Assembly (NCBI RefSeq): GCF_003612565.1
Contig: NZ_RAZG01000032.1
Location: 1 to 41,390 of the forward strand
DNA: 41,390 bases
From: Roseburia sp. 1XD42-69
GTDB taxonomy: Bacteria > Bacillota > Clostridia > Lachnospirales > Lachnospiraceae
Reading direction: 5' to 3'
In this document: positions 8,885 through 18,878 of the stretch, piece by piece
Numbering within the stretch: position 1 is the stretch's first letter
How the letters are laid out: every line of letters starts with the position of its first letter
Position numbers and translations under genes: made by a program
Notes under the pieces: generated by a model
The model's database searches: none
What the model saw: the letters and a program-made list of their open reading frames with translations, nothing else
Told to the model about the DNA's origin: nothing

Positions 8885-9277
8885 TTAAATCAGATCCAGC
8901 TTTTTCAGCACTTTTTCAAACTTCTCCACATCAATAGGTTTCCCCACATAGGCCTCACATCCAAGGTCAAATGCCATTTTTACATTGCGCTCCTCATTCA
9001 GCGCCGTTGTCATAACAACCTTCACGCACTTATCCTTGGGTATCTTTTTCTGTTTCTCAATATTCCGGATTGCCTTTAGCACCTGATAGCCATCCATCAC
9101 AGGCATCATCACATCGAGACATGCCAAATCGTAGGGTTCGTCGTCTTCCAGCGCCATCATAAAGGCATCTACAGCTTCTTCACCGTCCACCATCACATCA
9201 CATTCCCCGTATCGTGACAGTTGTTTATCCATAAATTTACGGCTGGCAAAATCATCTTCTGCTAATAAAATCTTCAT
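8885..9277 (-). CDS. CheY-like single-domain response regulator
   Basis: A 130-residue stand-alone receiver with the acidic pair at 8-9, phospho-acceptor D55 (CLDVMMP), a switch Thr in MTTAL and Lys in VGKPID. It lies between cheB and cheA, so it is the likely direct phospho-acceptor of CheA. The sequence resembles generic receivers as much as flagellar CheY, so binding to a flagellar motor is not shown. RBS GGAGAAGG precedes the ATG. Confidence 0.9.
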   Translation of the reverse strand: MKILLAEDDFASRKFMDKQLSRYGECDVMVDGEEAVDAFMMALEDDEPYDLACLDVMMPVMDGYQVLKAIRNIEKQKKIPKDKCVKVVMTTALNEERNVKMAFDLGCEAYVGKPIDVEKFEKVLKKLDLI

Positions 9278-9298
9278 CCGTTCCTTCTCCTTTCAAAA

Positions 9299-10324
9299 TT
9301 AATATTTATTTGCTAACAGGCTGTAAACCTTTCCAGCAACCACTGACAAGGGAACCTTATGCTGTACCGCCCCGATATCATAGGCAACTTTAGGCATTCC
9401 ATATACCACACAGGTGGCTTCATCCTGCCCTACAGTAAGGGCACCTGCATTGCGCATGGCCAAGAGCCCTTTGGCCCCGTCGCCGCCCATGCCTGTGAGA
9501 ATCACTCCCACCGCATTCTTTCCAGCTACTTTCGCAACAGAGTGGAACAGTACATCCACGGAAGGACAATGGCCGTTTACTTTATCCGTGCCGTTGCATT
9601 CCACCTGGTAAGCTCCCGCCACTTTCACAAGGCGCATGTGTTTATCCCCCGGTGCGATAAGCACCTGGCCGGGAAGAACCCGGTCACCTGTCTGCGCCTC
9701 CTTCACCGCTACTTCACACTGATTGTTGAGACGGTCCGCATACATTTTCGTAAACCCGGGAGGCATATGCTGAACAATCACCACTCCGGGAATATCCCTC
9801 TTAAATTTCTTTACCACCTCATAGATGGCCTCTGTGCCTCCGGTGGACGCCCCAATTGCCACAATGCGGTCTGTCCCCACATTAAGACGCGCAAATACAG
9901 AATTGGTTTCCGCCCGTTTCATTTTCCCCACTTTGGCTGTGGAGGCTATTTTCACTTTTGCCGCCAGCTCCTGGGTGAGAAAAGCGTTGAGCTGGGCTCT
10001 GTTTAAATTATCCGGCTTATTCACAAAATCCACCGCCCCGGCATCTAAGGCGTCAAAAACCTTATCGCTTAAGGCGCTGATCATAACCACCGGCAATGGA
10101 TACTGAGGCATAAGTTTTTTCAGAAACTCAATGCCGTTCATTCTTGGAAGTTCCACGTCAAGCGTCATAACATCCGGCTTATATTTTAGAATCGCATCCC
10201 TCGCCTCGTATGCATCCTCCGCCTGGGCAACCACTTCGATATTAGGGTCTGCATTTAACCCCTGCACAAGCAAATTGCGAAAAACCATGGAATCATCTAC
10301 AACTAATACTTTAATCGGCCTCAT
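9299..10324 (-). CDS. cheB: CheB receptor methylesterase/deamidase
   Basis: A 341-residue protein with an N-terminal receiver (phospho-acceptor D56 in LDVELP) and a C-terminal methylesterase domain. The catalytic features are all seen: GASTGG with the nucleophile Ser, VQHMPPGFT with the His, and LTGMGGDGA with the Asp. It removes methyl groups from MCP glutamates, and phosphorylation by CheA activates it. It follows cheR by 26 bases in the same unit, giving the writer/eraser pair for receptor adaptation. Confidence 0.96.
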   Translation of the reverse strand: MRPIKVLVVDDSMVFRNLLVQGLNADPNIEVVAQAEDAYEARDAILKYKPDVMTLDVELPRMNGIEFLKKLMPQYPLPVVMISALSDKVFDALDAGAVDFVNKPDNLNRAQLNAFLTQELAAKVKIASTAKVGKMKRAETNSVFARLNVGTDRIVAIGASTGGTEAIYEVVKKFKRDIPGVVIVQHMPPGFTKMYADRLNNQCEVAVKEAQTGDRVLPGQVLIAPGDKHMRLVKVAGAYQVECNGTDKVNGHCPSVDVLFHSVAKVAGKNAVGVILTGMGGDGAKGLLAMRNAGALTVGQDEATCVVYGMPKVAYDIGAVQHKVPLSVVAGKVYSLLANKY

Positions 10325-10350
10325 TATAAATCCCCTGCTTTCTATTGCTT

Positions 10351-11157
10351 TTAAACTTTCCTATATATAGATGGCTGAACATACTGAAACTGTGTTTTGT
10401 CCCGGTCAAGGCTCTCTGTGGTACCGATAAACAGATATCCTCCCGGCTCCGTAAAATCGTAAATCTTCTTAACAAGTTCGTATTTCGTATCATCCTCAAA
10501 ATAAATCATAACATTCCGCAGAAAGACAACGTGAAACTTTCTCTTAAAAGGAAAAGGACTCATCAAATTAAACTTACGGTAAATCACTTGTTTCTTTAAT
10601 TCGTCTTTTACCTGAAACTCTTCTGCGCTGATTTGTTTAAAATACTTCTGTTTCCAATGGGAGGGAATCGGTGCAATTTCCTCTTTTAAATAAACGCCTT
10701 TGATGGCATGTTCCAGCACTCTGGTGGATACATCCGTGGCTAAAATCCTGGTATCCCATTGGGAACTCTCGATACCGAAGTAGTCAAGGAGCACCATAGC
10801 CAGGGCGTAAGGTTCCTCCCCCGTGGAAGATGCCCCGGACCAGAGCCGCAAATCCCGCTCCCCGCCGGCCTTCTGTCTCACCCAGGGAAGGACTACATTT
10901 CTAAGATAGTCAAAATGGGTGCTCTCCCGCATAAAATATGTATGGTTCGTCGTCAACACGTTAATTAAGTCGACCGCCTCCCCCCCTTTGGGATTTGACT
11001 CGACTTTCTTGATATATTCATCGCAGCTTGCATAGCCGTTTCGCACAAGGTAATTTTCCAGCCTTCCGCCCACCAGCACTCTTTTCTGGCTCAAATCTAT
11101 GCCATAATTCCCCTTTACATATGCTACGATCCGCCTAAATTCATTGTCGGTAATCAC
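10351..11157 (-). CDS. cheR: CheR receptor methyltransferase
   Basis: A 268-residue SAM-dependent methyltransferase for MCP glutamates. An all-helical N-terminal domain (about 1-75) is followed by the SAM-binding domain with LWSGASSTGEEPYA (motif I) and VFLRNVMIYF. The start is GTG at 11157 (codons for I-T-D-N follow), with GGGAGGCAGGAG just upstream and no better ATG. It is the first gene after a clear promoter at 11224-11252, so the core chemotaxis genes can be transcribed apart from the upstream phosphorelay genes. Confidence 0.95.
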   Translation of the reverse strand: MITDNEFRRIVAYVKGNYGIDLSQKRVLVGGRLENYLVRNGYASCDEYIKKVESNPKGGEAVDLINVLTTNHTYFMRESTHFDYLRNVVLPWVRQKAGGERDLRLWSGASSTGEEPYALAMVLLDYFGIESSQWDTRILATDVSTRVLEHAIKGVYLKEEIAPIPSHWKQKYFKQISAEEFQVKDELKKQVIYRKFNLMSPFPFKRKFHVVFLRNVMIYFEDDTKYELVKKIYDFTEPGGYLFIGTTESLDRDKTQFQYVQPSIYRKV

Positions 11158-11223
11158 TTACTCCTGCCTCCCAAACATCAAGTTCGTGTTCTCTCTTGTA
11201 TTTTATTATATATACACCTTAAT

Positions 11224-11252
11224 ATGATACCTCTTTTATATCTCTTTGTCAA
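11224..11252 (-). promoter_or_regulatory. Sigma-A promoter of the che operon
   Basis: On the minus strand TTGACA (11247-11252), a 17-base spacer and TATCAT (11224-11229) are followed by an untranslated leader of about 60 bases before cheR. The motif is vegetative, not the sigma-28 type usual for flagellar-class chemotaxis genes. Confidence 0.82.
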
Positions 11253-11302
11253 TGTTTTTACACGAAGTAGGTGCCTCCTATATCCTTCCAAAATAGGATT
11301 TA

Positions 11303-11680
11303 TCAGGAATTCGCCTGATTCCTCAGGGCCTTCTCGATGCGCAGGCGAAGTTCCTGGGGATCAAAGGGTTTTAACACATAATCGCAGATTCCCAGCCTCT
11401 GGGTTTCCACAATGCTTCTCTTGTCGCCCCTTGCGGTAAGCATGATCACCGGTATGTCAGTGCCGTTTTCCATTTCACGTATCTGTTTCAGGGTCTCGAT
11501 TCCGTCCATGTTATCCATTTTAATATCAAGAAGTATCAGGTCCGGCTTCTCGTTTTTTAAATACCTAAGGGCCTTGTCGCCGGAATTTGCAGTAGCCACA
11601 TCATACCTGTCCTTTAACTTCTGTTCCACTGCTGACAGATTAATAATGCTGTCATCCACCACTAAAATACTCATTTTCAT
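11303..11680 (-). CDS. Single-domain response regulator of the phosphorelay unit
   Basis: A 125-residue stand-alone receiver with D9/D10, phospho-acceptor D52 (LLDIKM), Thr in MLTAR and Lys in VLKPFD. The proline usual after the acceptor Asp motif is Asp here (DIKMDNMDG). It starts two bases after the HPt-protein stop, with GAGGAGG lying inside that gene's last codons, so the two are translationally coupled. It is the natural end point of the hybrid kinase, HPt, receiver relay encoded here. No output domain is present, so it must signal by protein contact. Confidence 0.9.
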   Translation of the reverse strand: MKMSILVVDDSIINLSAVEQKLKDRYDVATANSGDKALRYLKNEKPDLILLDIKMDNMDGIETLKQIREMENGTDIPVIMLTARGDKRSIVETQRLGICDYVLKPFDPQELRLRIEKALRNQANS

Positions 11681-11682
11681 AC

Positions 11683-12744
11683 TTACAACTCCTCCTCGGC
11701 TAAATCATCCAAAAGTTCTTGTAAAAGCTCTTCTGCCCTGCTGTCCTCATACAGTTTAAGCTGTACTTTTATTTCTGTCAACCTCTCCCTTACTTCTTTC
11801 CGCAGGCTGTAACTCTCCAGACTTTCTATTTTATCCAGGCTCTCCCCCAAGCGAAGTTTTAAAATTTTTTCCAAAGCAGTTTTAAGCTCCCCTGCTAAAA
11901 CGTCATCTGCAATGGGCGGCTTTTCCTGCCTTTCCTGCTCTTTACCGGCTTTTAGGTATGTTTCAATGCTCTCCATCTGCTCTTTAAACAAAGCCAGCAC
12001 CTTTATGAAATTTTGGGCAATAAATTCCCCGTCTCCCCTCTCCGCAGCCAGTTCCTGCTCTCGGAAGGCCAGGGAAAGCCCTGACGCCCCTATATTGGCG
12101 GAGGCGCTTTTTAACCCGTGAACCTCCACCTCATATTTTTTATATTCTTTTTTTTCAACCAGCTCTGTGAGAAGCACAGTCTTTCGTCTTCCGTCCAGGA
12201 CATAAAGGCTTAAAAGTTCCCTGTAATCCCCCAGGGATTCCCCGTGGTACTTTTCTGCCAGCTCCTTGTCAATCCCTGGAATATCCAGTTTGCAAAAACC
12301 GGGATCAGTGCCTTTATGCCGCAAATCATCTGTGGAAACCTCCATGGATTCCCCGGGTACAAATTGGGAAAGCACCTGGTCAAGCCTTTCCCTGGAGAGA
12401 GGTTTTGAGAGGACAGCCTGAAACCCTTTTTCTAACAAATGGTCCGCTCCCCCTTCCGTTTCATTGGCGGTAAGCCCTATAATTACAGGATATTTCCCAT
12501 TTTCCCCGCATTCTCCCCGGATTTTTTCCACAGTTTTGGCGCCATTCATCTCCGGCATCATATAATCCATAAAAATCACATGAAACTTTATATCTTTTAC
12601 CAAATCTACGGCCTGAAAGCCATCCTGTGCCTCCCACACTTTAAAATGGTATGTACTTAAGAACTCCTTGGCAATCTCCCTGTTAATTAAATTGTCGTCC
12701 ACCACAAGGACTTTTACATTTTCCGCCCCAAACACATTTTCCAT
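11683..12744 (-). CDS. Receiver-HPt phosphotransfer protein
   Basis: A 353-residue protein. The receiver (about 8-128) has phospho-acceptor D60 (FMDYMMPEMNG). The HPt domain (about 165-265) has the transfer histidine H209 in VHGLKSASANIGA. A C-terminal helical, Glu/Leu-rich tail of about 85 residues does not match a domain I recognise. It would pass phosphate from the hybrid kinase 18 bases upstream to the small receiver 2 bases downstream. The start has AAAAGGAAAG before the ATG. Confidence 0.9.
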   Translation of the reverse strand: MENVFGAENVKVLVVDDNLINREIAKEFLSTYHFKVWEAQDGFQAVDLVKDIKFHVIFMDYMMPEMNGAKTVEKIRGECGENGKYPVIIGLTANETEGGADHLLEKGFQAVLSKPLSRERLDQVLSQFVPGESMEVSTDDLRHKGTDPGFCKLDIPGIDKELAEKYHGESLGDYRELLSLYVLDGRRKTVLLTELVEKKEYKKYEVEVHGLKSASANIGASGLSLAFREQELAAERGDGEFIAQNFIKVLALFKEQMESIETYLKAGKEQERQEKPPIADDVLAGELKTALEKILKLRLGESLDKIESLESYSLRKEVRERLTEIKVQLKLYEDSRAEELLQELLDDLAEEEL

Positions 12745-12762
12745 ATACTTTCCTTTTCTTTT

Positions 12763-15700
12763 TTACTGCAGAATTTCATCCAGGGTATCAAATAGTCCCT
12801 TTATGTCAATAGGCTTTGCCAAATGGCCGTTCATACCGCACTTTAATGCCTCCTGCCGGTCTTCCTCAAAAGCATTTGCCGTCATTGCCAGAATGGGGAT
12901 GGAAGCCAGTTCGTGGTTCTCAAATTTTCTGATTTCCTTGGTGGCCTGATAGCCGTCCATCACAGGCATCCGCACATCCATAAGTATGAGCTGATAGTAC
13001 CCGGGCTGAGATTTTTTCAACATATCCACCGCTAACTGCCCGTTTCCGGCGATATCTGTGGTAAATCCGGCATCTTCCAAAATTGCCGTTGCAATCTCCT
13101 GGTTTAACTCATTGTCCTCCGCCAGGAGAATACGTCCGCTGTAATGCTTATCTGCATCTCCATCCTTTTGTTTCTTTTCGGTTTTATCCGCATCCACAAT
13201 AGCGTGGAGACATCTACGCAGTTCCGATAAAAACAGCGGTTTGCTGCAAAATGCATTGATGCCGGCTTCCTTTGCCTCCTCCTCGATATCCGCCCAGTCA
13301 TACGCCGTCATAAGTATAATGGGAACATCCTTTCCCATCTCTTTTCGTATTCTCCTGGTAACTTCAATGCCGTTCATATCCGGAAGCATCCAGTCCACCA
13401 CATACACATTGTAAATATCATCCCTGGAAACCGCCTGGCGCGTGCGAAGCAGCGCTTCCTTCCCGGACAAAGTCCACTCCGTGCGCATTCCAAGCTGTCC
13501 CAGCATATCCGTCACACTGTCGCAGGCGTTAAAATCGTCATCCACCACCAGTGCCCGGCAGTTTTTCAGCGCAGGGATTTCAATGGGTTCTTTCTTATCG
13601 GAGTGAAGCCGGAAGGTAAAGCACACATTTACTTCTGTCCCCAAACCCTGGCGGCTTTTCACCTCAATGGTGCCGTGCATCATGTCCACAATATTTTTTG
13701 TAATGGCCATTCCAAGCCCTGTGCCCTGAATTCCACTGGTTGTACTGCTCTGCTCTCTCTCAAAAGGCTCAAAAATATGCTCTACAAACTCCTGGCTCAT
13801 GCCGATTCCCGTATCTTTAATCTGAAACTCGTATATCCCGCAGCCCTTTGGCGCCCCTTTCTTTTCCGTAATCCGCATGGAGACGGTTCCCCCGGTCCCA
13901 GTGTATTTCACCGCATTGCTCAAAAGATTTAAAAGCACCTGGTTTAAACGAAGCTTGTCACAGTAAATTTCCTCATCTACAATATCCACAACATCAATAT
14001 TTAAATCCATCTGCTTTGCATGGATATCCGCCTGTAAAATATTCCGAAGCCCCTGGATAATATCCGGCAGGCAGCAGGGATTCTCATCTAAGTGAATCTT
14101 CCCGCTCTCAATGCGGCTCATGTCCAAAACATCATTGATAAGGCTTAAGAGATGGTTGCCCGAGGTCATAATTTTTTTCAGGTATTCCTCCACCAAATCC
14201 CTGGACTGGATATGGTTTATGGCAAGGGAGGTAAACCCTACAATGGCGTTCATGGGAGTGCGGATGTCATGGGACATATTGGACAAAAAGATGCTCTTCG
14301 CCTTATTGGCCCTGTTCGCCTGCTGAAGGGCATTTTCCAGCAACGTCTTCTTTTCCATCTCAATTTTCATTTCCTCATCCACGCTGCGGAACCCCAGGAC
14401 AATTCCCTTATCCTCGCTCCATTTGCCTGTGCGCACGGCTTTTGCCTGGTAGTACTCTATCTTCCGGTCAGTGCACACCCGGAAATTTACAAAATAAACT
14501 TTCTTTTCCGCAAGTTCCTTTTTCAGGTTTTCAGCGGATAGTTTTTGGCTTAAAAGCGCTCTGTCCTCCTCGTACACATACTCACTGATATATCTTTCTA
14601 TGCTGTCATGAAAGGAGAGTTTTTCCCCGGAAGGCGCAGCAAAAATCCCCCCTGCCCTTTTATTGCTTCTTAAGGGCATTCCCGTATCCGTATCTAAATC
14701 AAAGGAACACACAATGTTATAGTCAATACTTAAGGCGTGAACCAGCTCCGTCTGCCGTTTTTCATTTTTCTGTTCCTGAAGTTTCTGGGCCGTACAGTCC
14801 AACAGAAAACGCTGGTAGAAACGTTCACCGTTTTCCTGGAGAAGCTTTACATTTCCCATAATATGTAAAACAGCCCCGTCCTTGTGCTGTACACGGTAAT
14901 CCACACTCACTGTATCCCCCACCTGGGTCAGGGTTTTAATGCACTCCCGAAGCTTCGGCTTATCCTCATCCATAACGGTCTCCGCCACCATGTCAAAACC
15001 GTCGGCCATCATCTCTTCCTGGGACTCGTATCCAAGAATTTTAAGGGCCGCCCTGTTTACGCTTAAGACTTTTGAACCGTCAACGGTGTGAAGCATCACA
15101 CCGCAGTCAATGGTGGTAAAAATTCTCTCCATCATCTTATTTTTTTCCACGATTTCCTGCTCGTATGCCCGCTCCTGTGTCACGTCAATAGCCACCCCGG
15201 CAGTTCCCATCACGCTGCCGTCCAAATTATACAGAGGGGACTTGTACGTCATAAGGGTGCGCATACCCGCCCCTGTCTGAATCGTCTCCTCGGAAATGCA
15301 GGTCTTTCTCTTGGCCATAACCTCCCGCTCCGATTCAATACAGGCAGGGTCATCCTGCTCCACATCCCAGATATATGCATGGCCCCTGCCCTCCACCTGC
15401 TGCTTTGTCTTATTCACAGCCTGGCAGAAACTGTCATTAACCTTCTCATGAATCCCGTTTTTATCCTTGTACCACACCAGGTTCGGCACACCGTTAATGG
15501 TAGTCTCTAAAAAGTGGCTTGCCTGCCAGTAATCCTTACTCATCTTATATGTCTGCTGCCATCTGAGAAGCCGGAACCTGGCCTCCTCCTGTGACATGGG
15601 ACAAAGCCAGATATCATGAATTCCCTGTAAATTTTCAGGAAGATTTCCCATCTGATTTTTATCTGCCAGCAAAATCAGTTCTGCAGTCTTCCCCTTTGCC

Positions 15701-15906
15701 TGCACAAGCCGCTCCGCAGTCTCCTCTATCCCCATATCCTGCAGGTTGGCAATTATAACATCTGACCCTGCCGCCAATTCTTCCCCCAATTCCCCGCTCT
15801 CTAAAAATTCATGGGTAAAATTTTCCAATGGGGGCATTTTCTTAATTATTTCAAATACACTGCACCGTCTGCCCAATAAATAAAACCGTACATGACAATG
15901 GTACAT
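12763..15906 (-). CDS. Cytosolic multi-PAS hybrid histidine kinase
   Basis: A roughly 1047-residue hybrid kinase without membrane segments. An N-terminal receiver-like fold (about 1-120) lacks clear phosphorylation residues. Three PAS-type regions follow at about 134-244, 260-375 and 390-510. HisKA has H546 ([11 protein letters not shown]), the HATPase domain has NLLSNAVKYT, DTGIGM and GTGLGM, and two receivers follow (VVDWMLPDMNG and LMDVRMPVMDG). I place the start at the ATG at 15906 because AAAGGAGG lies seven bases before it. An in-frame ATG 16 codons earlier falls almost on the predicted transcription start and lacks an RBS. The signal is unknown and probably cytoplasmic. Its phosphate likely flows to the HPt protein downstream. 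Confidence 0.92.
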   Translation of the reverse strand: MYHCHVRFYLLGRRCSVFEIIKKMPPLENFTHEFLESGELGEELAAGSDVIIANLQDMGIEETAERLVQAKGKTAELILLADKNQMGNLPENLQGIHDIWLCPMSQEEARFRLLRWQQTYKMSKDYWQASHFLETTINGVPNLVWYKDKNGIHEKVNDSFCQAVNKTKQQVEGRGHAYIWDVEQDDPACIESEREVMAKRKTCISEETIQTGAGMRTLMTYKSPLYNLDGSVMGTAGVAIDVTQERAYEQEIVEKNKMMERIFTTIDCGVMLHTVDGSKVLSVNRAALKILGYESQEEMMADGFDMVAETVMDEDKPKLRECIKTLTQVGDTVSVDYRVQHKDGAVLHIMGNVKLLQENGERFYQRFLLDCTAQKLQEQKNEKRQTELVHALSIDYNIVCSFDLDTDTGMPLRSNKRAGGIFAAPSGEKLSFHDSIERYISEYVYEEDRALLSQKLSAENLKKELAEKKVYFVNFRVCTDRKIEYYQAKAVRTGKWSEDKGIVLGFRSVDEEMKIEMEKKTLLENALQQANRANKAKSIFLSNMSHDIRTPMNAIVGFTSLAINHIQSRDLVEEYLKKIMTSGNHLLSLINDVLDMSRIESGKIHLDENPCCLPDIIQGLRNILQADIHAKQMDLNIDVVDIVDEEIYCDKLRLNQVLLNLLSNAVKYTGTGGTVSMRITEKKGAPKGCGIYEFQIKDTGIGMSQEFVEHIFEPFEREQSSTTSGIQGTGLGMAITKNIVDMMHGTIEVKSRQGLGTEVNVCFTFRLHSDKKEPIEIPALKNCRALVVDDDFNACDSVTDMLGQLGMRTEWTLSGKEALLRTRQAVSRDDIYNVYVVDWMLPDMNGIEVTRRIRKEMGKDVPIILMTAYDWADIEEEAKEAGINAFCSKPLFLSELRRCLHAIVDADKTEKKQKDGDADKHYSGRILLAEDNELNQEIATAILEDAGFTTDIAGNGQLAVDMLKKSQPGYYQLILMDVRMPVMDGYQATKEIRKFENHELASIPILAMTANAFEEDRQEALKCGMNGHLAKPIDIKGLFDTLDEILQ

Positions 15907-15962
15907 ATCACTTCCTCCTTTTGTCTGAAATAATTTATCCAAAATTAAACTCATTTGATGTA

Positions 15963-15991
15963 ATTATACTTCATTCACCTGAGGAAAACAA
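15963..15991 (-). promoter_or_regulatory. Promoter of the phosphorelay unit
   Basis: On the minus strand TTGTTT (15986-15991), a 17-base spacer and TATAAT (15963-15968) place the transcript start near 15956. This supports translation from 15906 rather than 15954. Confidence 0.65.
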
Positions 15992-16023
15992 GTATTCCCA
16001 AGGTTTTTCCAAAATAAATATAG

Positions 16024-18849
16024 TTATTTTTCCTGTTTTTCTTCTGTGAGCCAATCCCGCAGGACACGGTCTATAATTTCAGGCTCTAAAGGCTTTGTGA
16101 TATGTTCGTTCATCCCTGCGTCCATTGCCGCTTTTACATCTTCCGCAAAAGCATTTGCAGTCATGGCAATAATGGGAATTTTTGTCCCGTCAGGCCGTTT
16201 TAAGCTTCTGATTTCCCTGGTGGCCTCATGGCCGTCCATCACCGGCATCATCACATCCATAAATATGATGTGGAATGTCCCGGGAGCCGAATTTTTAAAC
16301 AGTTCCACCGCCTCCTGCCCGTTGACGGCAAGGGTTACATCTATTCCCAGCTCCGTGAGGATATATTCCGCAATCTCCTGGTTCAGTTCATTGTCCTCCA
16401 CAAGAAGCGCCCGTTTTCCTTTAATATCCACAGATACCTTTTCCTTATCCTCCTCAAAAAGCCGAGGAGGATTTCCTGCCTCCAGCGGGAGCACCACAGT
16501 AAAAACGCTGCCACGGCCCAGTTCGCTTTCTATGTGTATGGTTCCCCCCATGCCCTCCACCAGTTTTTTGGTGATAGTCATGCCAAGACCCGTACCCTGG
16601 TAATTTGTCCTGGCGCCGCCCTCCTCCTGGGTAAAAGGCTCGAAAATATGCTGCAGGTATTCGTCACTGATTCCAATACCTGTATCGGAAATCTCAAAAC
16701 ACATCTGCACCGTTTCTTTTTCCCGGGAAAGCTCATAACATTTTAACTTTACACTTCCCCCTGGCTTATTGTATTTTACTGCATTTCCCGCTATGTTTAT
16801 GATGATCTGTTTGATATGGAGAGGGCTGCCCACAAAATATCCGCCGGAGAGCTTATCCGGCTCTTCAAACTCCATCGTCATTTTTACTTTCCGCTCCTCC
16901 GCCTGTCCTCCCATAATCGCAAAACAATTTTTCAAAAGTTCCCCCAGATGAAACTCTTCCCTGGTAAACTCCACGTTCCCGCTCTCCATCTTACTGATGT
17001 CCAGCACATCATTAATCAGGGATAGGAGATGATTGGCTGACGTCTTAATTTTTTCCCTGCAGTCCGCCTGCCGCTCCAAATCCTCAGGATTTCGCTCTGC
17101 AATATTAAGCATACCCATAATTCCATTTATGGGAGTCCGTATGTCATGAGACATGTGGGAGAGAAAATCCGTTTTTGCCTGATTGGCTTTCTCTGCATCC
17201 CTGATGGCCTGTCTCAGCTCCCCGTTCTTTTTTTCCAGAACAAGATAAGATTTTTTCCGCATTCCTGACACGACAAATCCAAAGGCCATAAATAATATAA
17301 TTAAGAGGAAGGAGACGGCGATCACATTTTTGCTTTGGTACAGATAGTCCAATATATTATAACTTTCATAGGAGATATTCATATACTGGTTGATAATATC
17401 CTCCTTCTCATCCAGGGACACCATACCAAGAGCTTTATTCATCACTTCAAACCTCACCGGGTCCGACTCCCTGACAGCCGCCAGGGTGGTTCCCGACTGA
17501 TATCTGTAATTATCCCACTCAATTAAATTGGAAAACCTTTCATTTTTTGACTGGTAGTTATATTCTATGGTATTTAAAAGGGTGATATCCGCCTCCCCCT
17601 TCTCCAGGGCATGAAGGCAGTCTTTTGCACTGTCCCGGTAAATCACATCCCCTGCGATTTCCAGCTTATCCGCCCAGTATGCGCGGCCCTTTGTGAGTAC
17701 CAATGTTACCCCTTCTGTCAACACATAATCGTTTTTTGACACAATCACAGAATTGTAAGGCATAAATTCACAGGTGGTCACAACGGTTTCATCCCCTGCA
17801 AGCTGCATGCTGTTAGAGCCTGCGTAAAAATCAATTTCCCCCTCTAACAAAAGCTCTCTCCAGTAATGGTTCCTATCCAGTGGCACAAACTCTATGGGAA
17901 TTCCGCTTCTCTCCGACACTTTCTTTAAAATTTGAATATAAATCCCGTCATATTCCCCCTGGCTGTTGATGTAGGCCAAGGGCCTTGTATTTTTGTAAAA
18001 GCCAATGCGGACCGTCTCCCCCTGGCTGATAAAATCCCTCTCCTCCATACCGAAGTTTTCCCTGCGGTTTCCATAATACCGGGTGATAAGTTCCTGCTCC
18101 AATGCCGGGTCATTTATTTTCAGGTTTTCAATCCCCCTGTTTAACTCATCCAACAGGGTATAGTTTCCCTTCCACGTGATATAGTAATAAGGGGCGTAAG
18201 CAAATTTCCCAATGAGACACTGTCCCTCCCATACCTCCGTTAAAGTGTGGGCGGCAATATCAATTTCCCCGGCTGCCAAAGCATCCTGCAGTTCCTTTGT
18301 AGTTCCGTACTCTAAGATTCTGGGGTTTTTGATTCCATTTCTGCGGATATAGTCTAAAAACTCCTCTTTGCGGACATAGCTTTCCACCACCCCGAATTTC
18401 ATATCCCTCATAGTGTGAAAATCTTCAAAAGCCAGGCATTTGCCCTTATTTGTAAAGAGGCAGCCAAACGTATACCCGCTGGAAAGCGAGGCATAGTCAA
18501 AGGCCTCCGCCCTCTCTTTGGAATACTGGGCAGAGCCCACCAAATCCACTTCTTTTGCCTCCAGACGAGCCAGGGCCTCATTCCAGCTTTCGCACTCCAC
18601 ATATTCAATTTCCCATCCGGTAAAATTGCACAGCTCCTTTAGATAGTCCACATCCAGGCCCCCATACCCTTCTTTCTCTGAGTAGTTATGAAAGCCCTCC
18701 ATGGGAAAGAACGCCACTTTTACTCTGCGGCTCTCCCGTCCCTGCACCGCCATACCAGGCTGTATAAGTACAAACAGCGCCTGCATTAATACAAATCCCA
18801 AGCAAAAATATTTTCTCCAACTTATTTTTTTTCTGTTCTCTGTTTTCAT
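16024..18849 (-). CDS. Membrane hybrid histidine kinase with two SBP_bac_3-like sensor domains
   Basis: A roughly 941-residue sensor kinase. A signal/anchor segment at about 10-35 leads to two extracellular family-3 solute-binding-like domains (about 45-265 and 270-490), as in BvgS/EvgS-type sensors. A TM at about 510-530 follows, then a coiled coil, HisKA ([14 protein letters not shown]), HATPase ([22 protein letters not shown]) and a C-terminal receiver ([11 protein letters not shown]). Venus-flytrap domains of this kind usually bind amino acids or related small molecules. The ligand here is unknown. The ATG at 18849 is preferred because GGAG lies six bases upstream; a GTG at 18861 is possible. 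It follows the GGDEF gene by 29 bases, in one unit. Confidence 0.92.
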   Translation of the reverse strand: MKTENRKKISWRKYFCLGFVLMQALFVLIQPGMAVQGRESRRVKVAFFPMEGFHNYSEKEGYGGLDVDYLKELCNFTGWEIEYVECESWNEALARLEAKEVDLVGSAQYSKERAEAFDYASLSSGYTFGCLFTNKGKCLAFEDFHTMRDMKFGVVESYVRKEEFLDYIRRNGIKNPRILEYGTTKELQDALAAGEIDIAAHTLTEVWEGQCLIGKFAYAPYYYITWKGNYTLLDELNRGIENLKINDPALEQELITRYYGNRRENFGMEERDFISQGETVRIGFYKNTRPLAYINSQGEYDGIYIQILKKVSERSGIPIEFVPLDRNHYWRELLLEGEIDFYAGSNSMQLAGDETVVTTCEFMPYNSVIVSKNDYVLTEGVTLVLTKGRAYWADKLEIAGDVIYRDSAKDCLHALEKGEADITLLNTIEYNYQSKNERFSNLIEWDNYRYQSGTTLAAVRESDPVRFEVMNKALGMVSLDEKEDIINQYMNISYESYNILDYLYQSKNVIAVSFLLIILFMAFGFVVSGMRKKSYLVLEKKNGELRQAIRDAEKANQAKTDFLSHMSHDIRTPINGIMGMLNIAERNPEDLERQADCREKIKTSANHLLSLINDVLDISKMESGNVEFTREEFHLGELLKNCFAIMGGQAEERKVKMTMEFEEPDKLSGGYFVGSPLHIKQIIINIAGNAVKYNKPGGSVKLKCYELSREKETVQMCFEISDTGIGISDEYLQHIFEPFTQEEGGARTNYQGTGLGMTITKKLVEGMGGTIHIESELGRGSVFTVVLPLEAGNPPRLFEEDKEKVSVDIKGKRALLVEDNELNQEIAEYILTELGIDVTLAVNGQEAVELFKNSAPGTFHIIFMDVMMPVMDGHEATREIRSLKRPDGTKIPIIAMTANAFAEDVKAAMDAGMNEHITKPLEPEIIDRVLRDWLTEEKQEK

Positions 18850-18878
18850 CATAAACTCCACACACGGCTTCCCTGGCC

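Noticed and set aside
9359-10006. Long plus-strand open frame (215 codons) opposite cheB
   Set aside because: It lies wholly antisense to a well-supported CheB gene, has no RBS and its residue make-up (His, Arg, Cys rich) is that of a shadow frame.
11158-11302. Terminator or riboswitch between the lone receiver and cheR
   Set aside because: Only short stems without a T tract are seen; the clear signal in this gap is the cheR promoter.
15907-15954. Earlier in-frame ATG for the multi-PAS hybrid kinase
   Set aside because: It sits on the predicted transcription start, has no RBS, and the frame there contains the strong RBS of the ATG at 15906.
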